A stretch of DNA of 64,000 nucleotides, taken from NCBI GenBank assembly GCA_024114885.1, contig CP099423.1:620001-684000 (forward strand), read 5' to 3'. This DNA is from Septoria linicola. Its lineage: Eukaryota; Ascomycota; Dothideomycetes; Mycosphaerellales; Mycosphaerellaceae. Position numbers and translations under genes: made by a program. This document shows, in pieces, positions 58,062-64,000 of this stretch (positions are counted from its first letter, which is position 1; each line of letters starts with the position of its first letter). The notes under the pieces are model-generated. The model was not told the origin of the DNA, ran no database searches, and worked only from the letters and a program-made list of their open reading frames with translations.

Positions 58062-58556
58062 GATGCGTTCTGCGCCTTGGTTCGATTTTGCAAGAGATAC
58101 GACAATGTCCTGCCTGTTTCGAGCGAGCCTGCACCCAACGACACGATATATGAAGATATCACCCAGTTCATAGATGACCCCGATGTACATCTTGAATCGA
58201 ACATGCACAGTCGAGACGGCATTCAAGCTCGTCCAGAGCCATCAACGACGGCGAGAAGCGACAAGGAAGAGAAGCACATTCGCTACACGCGATAGTAGAA
58301 GAAAAGAGGTGAGGTCAAGTTAAACAAAGACTGCAAAAAGTTCGGGAGCAGCCACATTGTGTCGCAATTGGCTGTATACGGCAAATGCGGATATCCAAAG
58401 AGTCGATTTGTCACACGCGGGACAGCTCAGCCACGTGTGTTGCACTTGTCAAGCATGAAGGGAGATCTTGGCTCGGATGATCTGCAAAAGCGTCACTCTA
58501 CACTGAACGAACTCCGTAAGGACATCGAGAAAGAGACTGCACAGATGCTGGCATGA
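57942..58556 (+). other. Possible plus-strand gene fragments
   Basis: Two plus-strand frames look coding in part: VSSEPAPNDTIYEDITQF and onward (to the stop at about 58295), and MKGDLGSDDLQKRHSTLNEL (58457-58556, ending AQMLA). I could not find a splice pair that joins them, so they are flagged only as a region with coding character. Confidence 0.3.
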
Positions 58557-58706
58557 CTATACTGAATTGTATCGATTCATGATGACTTAGCTGGAGCAAT
58601 CACGACAGGTCCCATGGATATCAAAGTCTTCGTGTTACTGGATTCGACCTTTGCGAGCACCATCAAGCTGACTTCGCCGGAGCCATTGCCGCCTGACAAC
58701 AATTGG

Positions 58707-59363
58707 CTATGCCATCTTCTTTCTCCTCAACATGACTTCCTCACTCCTGCGCATCTCCTCTCTAGATCTCTCGACAGCACGATCTAGGCTGAGCTGAATC
58801 CTAGCCGCGATCTCCTCAGCTGGCGTCTCCATTCCCACAAGCCCAATGAACTTGCCAACCTTTCTTCTCTTGATCCGGATTCTCTCCTTGTCACTCATGT
58901 TGGCATAAGGATTTTGAGCATTCGCCATTTCCTCATCACTTTGGCTGGGCAGCATTGGAGCCTGGATGTCTTCGACCGTGTTCATCAAGTCTTGGAGCCA
59001 AATGTCCTCAGACTGGGATAGTTGACGACTACGACGCCGGATCTTGGCATCAGATGTACCTTTCGTTGCTGTAGTTGGTGTTTGTGGGCTTGATGTTGCT
59101 CGAGTCGATGGTCGAGCTAGGAAGTCACGATCCCAATTCATGTTCGCAGGGTATTGACGTGTGTACACACCGGGAGTAGACTGATGGTAATAGTGAGCGA
59201 TGCTGTCAAGCTCGTCCTCTGTCAAAAGATGGAATGCCATGAGCGTCTTTGGGAAAGCTGGATGCGGCGGACCAGCCGGCAGAGGAACAAGTGGCTGGAG
59301 CCTGAGCTGGAGAGTTGCAATCTTCTTTGCAAGGACACTATTCCTGCGAGTAGACGGCGCCAT
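58707..59363 (-). CDS. Hypothetical charged protein
   Basis: Single-exon, 218 residues from ATG 59363. It contains FHLLTEDELDSIAHYYHQS, a conserved-looking Tyr-rich segment, then a Ser/Thr-rich low-complexity stretch. The helical basic C-terminus has DKERIRIKRRKVGKFIGL and ends in an Arg/Lys-rich helix (REEMRRSEEVMLRRKKMA). No signal peptide or membrane segment. Looks nuclear or cytosolic; function unknown. Confidence 0.7.
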   Translation of the reverse strand: MAPSTRRNSVLAKKIATLQLRLQPLVPLPAGPPHPAFPKTLMAFHLLTEDELDSIAHYYHQSTPGVYTRQYPANMNWDRDFLARPSTRATSSPQTPTTATKGTSDAKIRRRSRQLSQSEDIWLQDLMNTVEDIQAPMLPSQSDEEMANAQNPYANMSDKERIRIKRRKVGKFIGLVGMETPAEEIAARIQLSLDRAVERSREEMRRSEEVMLRRKKMA

Positions 59364-60329
59364 GTTCTACTGTTAAGGGCCCTGGAGTGTTGGTTGTGGT
59401 AAATGATCCCTGCGGCCCGCGTGGGAGTCAGTCGAGATGTGAGAATTGATGCGTGTTGGTCGCTGGGCACTTTACGGCACCTCGAGATCGCTGACGAGCT
59501 GAGGACTATTTGAAGACGTTTCTGTTCTCGAGCGAATCTCTTTGTCCGAGACCGAAATGAGATGACTCAATCCGTGTCTTGGACAGTGTGTCCAGATTCG
59601 AGACAAAGGGCATGCAATCACTCGGCCAATCTATGACCTCTTTGTTCTACAATCGTCACTGCTAGGACGACATTGTCTCTGGCAGTCATGTTGTCAGATG
59701 TTTTGAGCTGAGCAGTGACAACTCGGCCAAAGGTGGTTGCTATGTCTCAATGTTGATGGAGTTCCCCACTATGCTGGCCTAGAGCTCAGTTCCTGCAGCA
59801 GTGTGCAGAATCAAGAACTATACGCTCTATACAGTCCGCACAAGAAGAGGACGAACGATGAAATGGACTGATACTAGGTGAAGGCCAAGACCGTTGAAGG
59901 TTCAAGACCATCGAGACTCTGTCGCTGATATACGCCACACACGATCCACACAGCTGCAGTGTGTGTTGTCTCCTGATATGGCACTTGCCAATTCAGGATC
60001 TTGCAACCTCCAATTAGTACTCCTTGAGCTTCTCGCAAAGGCAACTTACTGCTCCACTCGGAGGATAATTCACATCCGCTATTGGTCAGACCACCAGATA
60101 TATGCCTTCTAAGCGCACTGCATGCCAAGAGTTGAGAACTCTCGACGTAACTCACCACAACATCATGCCCTAAAGCACGTTAGACTCGAGCTGTTCAAAG
60201 TGAGCAGCAGTAGTGTCTTCTGCGGTGAGACTGCTTTATGTTGACTCAAATAAGTGCAAGCGCATCGTTCAGCATGGTTCGTCTAACTTCGTCCTCCATT
60301 CCATCTTTTTGCTGATCATGATCGCTACA
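59364..60329. other. Intergenic region
   Basis: About 1 kb between the charged-protein gene and the PKS relic. No supported feature. Confidence 0.45.
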
Positions 60330-61450
60330 GCGCCTAAGATTGTCTTCTGTTTCGCCGGACAGGGCTATGTGCCGCTCAAAGCAGCACGAGATCTGTACCG
60401 CACGTGTACCGTCTTCAAGACCGCCATCGATAAAGTGGATTCAAACATCACTTCTTCTGCTAAGCAGAAGCTAGTCGAGCTAACATCCATCCCGCTCAAG
60501 GAATACTTCAGGGAAGCCGAGATGTGTCCTGCTTAAGTGGCATCGTTTCAGGGCGATGAGGATGGAGGAGCCAACAACAAGCTCACAACCCCACCAGCGC
60601 CATTGATTATATTCGCAGCTCAATATGCTCTGGCACGGACTATACATCCTTATGGCCTCGAGCCGACCGATGTAGTGGGCTACTTCTTGGTGAACATTGT
60701 GCGGCGGCCGTGACCGGATCTCTTCCAATGCCAGCCGCGATCAAGCTCCTGCTACGCAAAGAGGCTCTCTTTGCCAATCGAGATTTGGTTCCTGGAGAGG
60801 GCGGCATGGTGACAGTGCAGCAAGCACCAGACCAGACGGCGACTTTTCTCGCTCAGGAAGGGCTTTCGGGTGTTGTAGACATATCTGGGTACCCGCATCC
60901 ATCGTCCGCCATTCTCTCGGGAGCCGCGGCTGCACTCGAAGAAGTTCAGGAGAGGATGAGTGCCTCTGGCATCGATTCTCAGAGAAGAGCAATCAAGTAT
61001 GGAATGCACGCCACGCATGTCCGCCCAGTCGCAGATCAGCTGCGGTCGAACGAGAATGTGTTTCCAGAAGCAGACTCATGTGAGGCGAAGGTGAAGCACG
61101 ATGTTGTCCATTGGTCAAATGTGTCCGGAACTCGACTCCAATCGGGTCCGCCTCTCAATGCAAATTATTGGGCTACCCAATTGACCACGCCAATACATTA
61201 CAAGCAGTGTATCGAAGGTATTCATGCTGCGTATCGAGGCTCCGAGGTTGTGTTTCTCGATCTCGGCATGGGCCCACGTCTGACAAGATTAGTGCAGAAC
61301 ACTCTGCAGGACACGCCAGAGTGGGAGAGTGGTCGTATGCGCGCGATAAACTGCATTGTCAGCACATCGATTGAGGAGGCGGCGATGGCGCAAGAAGGAT
61401 GGGCTGTGAAGACTATGCGAGAAAACCTGAAGTCTTTTATCGTGGAATGA
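60330..61450 (+). pseudogene. Polyketide synthase acyltransferase-domain relic
   Basis: The translated pieces form one malonyl/acyl-transferase domain. The start is PKIVFCFAGQGY, the AT entry motif. The middle, PLIIFAAQYALARTI, lies just before the nucleophile motif. A later region with NANYWATQLTTPIHY and VVFLDLGMGPRLTRLV is typical of the AT C-terminal half. It is broken: an in-frame TAA at 60534, a frameshift between about 60690 and 60713, and the active-site motif, normally GHSLGE, has lost His and Ser (reads GYF). No ketosynthase, dehydratase or carrier domain flanks it. It is an isolated dead fragment of a fungal PKS gene. Confidence 0.75.
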
Positions 61451-61989
61451 TGCCTGCGAAATGGAGCGTGTCAGCACGATAGAGATAGACAGCGCCGTAC
61501 TCAACATGTTTCCAAGACTGTTCCCAGGCGGCAGTATTCGAACCGCCTCTCTAATACAGCATTCAAAACGCCGCCCGACTACCAAGAGACGCCAACTCGG
61601 AAGTGGTTCAATTGCACTCGTTGTCGTGTGTTCTCGGCAGCCCTTCAGCCTCAACAGCGGACTGAGCGCGTCACCTCCAGGAATTGCGAATGTTCAACTG
61701 TTGGTCCTGCCTCTCGCGATTGTTCGAGTTGTAACGAGGGTGAGCAAAGCTGAAGCCGACCGGCAAAACGATCAACAAAGAGCGCGGCGGTCGTGATCGA
61801 AGTGACAGGTTGGCCGAAGAGGGGAGGTGTCGGTCGCGGTAAATGGAGCCCGTGTCGCAAAGCTCGAACGCAAAGACGATGGTCAATCAGCAGTCGCTCT
61901 CCGAAGACGCCAAGTCTGCCATCTTCTCCACGCACCAGCTTGACAGCCAGCGACATGATGAAAAAGTGATTCGCGTCAGCCGGCGGCAG
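61451..61989. other. Region between PKS relic and U2 gene
   Basis: It holds a minus-strand open frame of 101 codons (61651-61956, starting MSLAVKLVRGEDGRL) that begins about 35 bp after the U2 3' end. No homology recognised; coding status undecided. Confidence 0.3.
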
Positions 61990-62371
61990 TGCTAAGGCGC
62001 GGCGACACGGTCTCTCTGAGCGTGAGCAAGCTCAGCGGCCCAGTGAGTGGTTTCAAAAATGAGATAATCTTGAATGTGACCGTAGTCACGTTTCAGAGAT
62101 TCTGAGGTGGTGTTAGTCGGTGGCGGTGGTGGTGAAGGTCGGAGTGGACTTACAAACTGACTGAGGTGGAGGTTAGTGGAAAGTCTTGAAGAGGTAGGTT
62201 GGTGGTGAGCTTACAAAGAACAGATCTGGTTGGCGTCAGCGAGGTTGGCGGAGATGGCGTTTTGAAGATCGGAGACTCACACTACACTTGATCTGTTCGA
62301 TCTGTTAGTGTATGCGTCGTTGAATGAGTGGTGAAAGATGGACTCACCTAAGCCAAAAGGCAAAGGAGCAT
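61990..62371 (-). ncRNA. U2 spliceosomal snRNA gene with four introns
   Basis: U2 pairs with the pre-mRNA branch site. Exons (minus strand): 62348-62371 (24 nt, with CCUUUUGGCUUAG), 62281-62292 (AUCAAGUGUAGU), 62215-62225 (AUCUGUUCUUU), 62154-62160 (UCAGUUU), then 62101 to about 61995. Joined, they give the near-invariant U2 5' region without gaps. Exon 5 adds hairpin GUGAC-UACG-GUCAC (62076-62089), Sm site AUUUUUGA (about 62053-62060) and a 3' hairpin at 62016-62035. Introns: 62293-62347 (GTGAGT...CACTAAC...CAG), 62226-62280 (GTGAGT...CGCTGAC...CAG), 62161-62214 (GTAAGC...CACTAAC...CAG), 62102-62153 (GTAAGT...GACTAAC...CAG). The 3' end is approximate and no TATA box was seen upstream. Family known; the intron structure is read directly from the sequence. 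Confidence 0.9.
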
Positions 62372-62858
62372 GAGAGAGAAAGGCAGGTCTGCTTTGTCGG
62401 CTGTCCGAGAGTTATCAGCGCGAGCTCGGCAGAAGCGGCCCGCAGCGAGACCAATTGTCAGAACTAACTAGTGGGACTGCCGCGCCGTTGATGCGCCGTA
62501 AAGCATTCAGAAGGCCAACTCCCAAGAGACGTTGATAAAGATGCCGTATCAAGTATGAGAACCGGGACAGGCCCAACACCGCTGATGGTCCAGTATAATG
62601 CTCTTGAGGTGAAGGCTACTCAAGCATTAGGGCTAAAGAATATCGAGGCCCTATCTGATCTTACTACATATACTTGCCATCGTTTCTTCGCACTCAGGAA
62701 GGTTACGACTCTATCTCAGCCATCAGGAAGGCAACCTTAGCTGAAGCTTTTGTGTCTCTCCATATTATTAGGTCTGGATGTTCATTCACTTGCATCCGCT
62801 GATTACATAATCTGTGGGGAAACTGGCGTTTGGCTTATATTGCGTGCCGGTAAGTTCC
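62372..62858. other. Spacer between the two U2 copies
   Basis: 487 bp. It contains the upstream region of the complete U2 gene (no TATA; a CCAAT-like ACAATTGG is present at about 62451) and a plus-strand frame of 61 codons (62555-62740) that I do not consider a gene. Confidence 0.4.
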
Positions 62859-62950
62859 ACTACACTTGATCTAAGCCAAAAGGCAAAGGCTTTGGAAGTG
62901 TTAGTGATGTTGAAAGCTTTGATTTGGACTTGGAGTTAGCTCACAGCGAT
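62859..62950 (-). pseudogene. Truncated second U2 snRNA copy with a different intron
   Basis: Minus strand: AUCGCU (62945-62950), the canonical U2 5' terminus, then a 55-nt intron (62890-62944: donor GTGAGC, branch CACTAAC, acceptor AAAG). After it, a 31-nt exon (62859-62889) contains CCUUUGCCUUUUGGC continuing directly into UUAGAUCAAGUGUAGU. There is no intron where the complete copy has intron 1. Similarity ends exactly after GUAGU, the place of intron 2 in the complete copy; no later U2 sequence follows. It is either a pseudogene or the 5' end of a rearranged gene. Confidence 0.8.
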
Positions 62951-62998
62951 AAAGAAAAAAGAGAAAAGAAGAAGAAGAGGAGCGCTGGCGAAGGAAAG

Positions 62999-63005
62999 CT
63001 TTATA
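62999..63005 (-). promoter_or_regulatory. TATA-box-like element upstream of the truncated U2 copy
   Basis: TATAAAG on the minus strand, about 49-55 nt before AUCGCU, followed by a long pyrimidine-rich tract up to the start. Its placement suits RNA polymerase II transcription of the truncated copy. Function inferred from position only. Confidence 0.4.
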
Positions 63006-64000
63006 GATAGAGGCCACTAGCGCCATTTTGGCCTGACGATCAATGTTTGCTTCGCTGCCTCACAAACAACCACCTCGTTCAAGCCTCTCCTCAGATATAT
63101 TAACATGTTTCGCCATTATCCTGATCCTCAATCGCAATCGTCTCGAACTGGTGAGCCTTTGGAACACGTCAGCAAATCATTCCACATTCCCAGCACTGCC
63201 TTAGTGATGCGAACCGATTGTTTTGGCCGAGCTACGCCTGCCCAGAGTCGGAGTGCAGCGTCAAGTAACATCGAGCCTTCTTCAAGCGACAAGCCGTTCA
63301 GTTGTCGACGTTGAGCGGCAAGTGTGCACCGCATCAACCCAAACTCTCACACCTCGCCACTTCTCATCTTACTCGGCTTCGGTTTATGCAAAGGCAGTTG
63401 TGAACGACCACCGGTCGAACGAATCGAGACAGCCGAGTTCACCGTGATCCTCAAGCTCGCAACACGCCTTGGCGCCCATACCTTCAAGGTCTTGATTACA
63501 TTTCTACCTACGCACGAGACGAGATCTAATGCGAATCACAATAAGAAGGCCTGCTTCTTGTAACGCGATGAGATGCTCTGCGTCGGCAATCACTCAGTAA
63601 TCCAGGAACCACAGCCAGTCCCACAAAGACCAAAGAGAAGTTCCAGTAGGCGTCCTCGTATCATAGCCAGGATATTCATCATGCAGTAGGCCTCTGGAAT
63701 ATCATCCGACATCGAGATGTGTACAATCTTACGCAACCGCTACTGGGGACGACCAGGCTTCAACGTCACGACGGCCATGTTCAGGAGTTCCAGGTATGAG
63801 AGTTATATCTTATGGTGTGCGTAGGTGATTTGGGTACAAATTTGTACAATGACGATGTGCACCTCGATGCCACAAGGGCGCTGCACGTGGGAAGAAGGAC
63901 CAAATAGAGCAGTCTTCGTTGCCTCGCGATCAATGCGACACGCGGGTACATATCGAGCTACACGGCTGTGGTTCACCTAAGAAGACTATCAGCATATGAT
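63006..64000. other. Right end of window, no firm gene
   Basis: A plus-strand ATG at 63105 (MFRHYPDPQSQSSRTG) is followed by a GTGAGC...TTAG intron-like stretch and a short frame ending at 63314, with further short frames beyond. This could be the start of a small multi-exon gene, but no complete model is supported. The rest shows nothing recognisable. Confidence 0.3.

Noticed and set aside
62281..62371. Reading the U2 exons as a protein gene with tiny coding exons
   Set aside because: No combination of splice choices keeps an open frame through the 12-, 11- and 7-nt exons, whereas the spliced RNA matches U2 directly.
1..64000. CRISPR arrays, bacterial operons, tRNA and rRNA genes
   Set aside because: No spaced direct repeats, no operon structure, and no tRNA or rRNA gene that I could recognise by eye; a tRNA scan could still find one.

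Overview
The window is nuclear DNA of a filamentous ascomycete. Protein genes are dense and lie on both strands. Introns are short (mostly 46-70 nt) with GTAAGT/GTGAGT/GTATGT-type donors, CTAAC/CTGAC branch motifs and CAG/TAG acceptors. One 10.7 kb AT-rich block carries the mutation pattern of repeat-induced point mutation (RIP). Gene content (fungal-type kinase, sedolisin, PFA4, EAF6, polo kinase, PKS relic) fits Pezizomycotina; Dothideomycetes is my best guess but is not proven by the sequence.

Layout. 1-13.3 kb: the 5' part of a valyl-tRNA synthetase gene, a small hypothetical gene, an F-box-like gene, two small overlapping divergent genes, NOP14 (ribosome biogenesis) sharing a short promoter with a membrane-anchored repeat protein, and a six-exon protein kinase. 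13.9-25.3 kb: an APC-family amino-acid permease, a 93-residue three-exon gene, a CorA-like membrane protein, a secreted sedolisin (S53) protease, EAF6 (NuA4 subunit), a possible NTF2-like gene and the palmitoyltransferase PFA4. 25.4-36.1 kb: a RIP-degraded transposon island with a complete Ty1/copia-type LTR element (277-bp LTRs, GATAA target duplication) nested in an older, more mutated element. 36.4-59.4 kb: casein kinase 2 alpha (CKA1), a gene-poor stretch, a BTB/POZ protein, a methyltransferase, dUTPase, a probable mitochondrial protein, a small acylation-motif/zinc-ribbon protein, several hypotheticals, an OPA3-like protein, polo kinase and a metallo-beta-lactamase-fold protein. 60.3-61.5 kb: a broken polyketide synthase acyltransferase domain.

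The most unusual feature is at 61.99-62.95 kb on the minus strand: a U2 spliceosomal snRNA gene interrupted by four spliceosomal-type introns of 52-55 nt. They separate exons of 24, 12, 11 and 7 nt from a longer 3' exon, and one splits the branch-point-recognition hexamer GUAGUA. About 490 bp upstream on the same strand lies a second, truncated U2 copy. It lacks intron 1 of the complete copy, has its own 55-nt intron after the terminal AUCGCU, and breaks off exactly where the complete copy carries intron 2. An snRNA needed for every U2-type splicing event would thus itself depend on splicing, and the two copies differ in intron content.

The protein genes are mostly unlinked housekeeping functions; no operon-like or biosynthetic cluster is evident apart from the isolated PKS relic. 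All gene models were built by eye from splice signals and reading-frame continuity. No database search was made.
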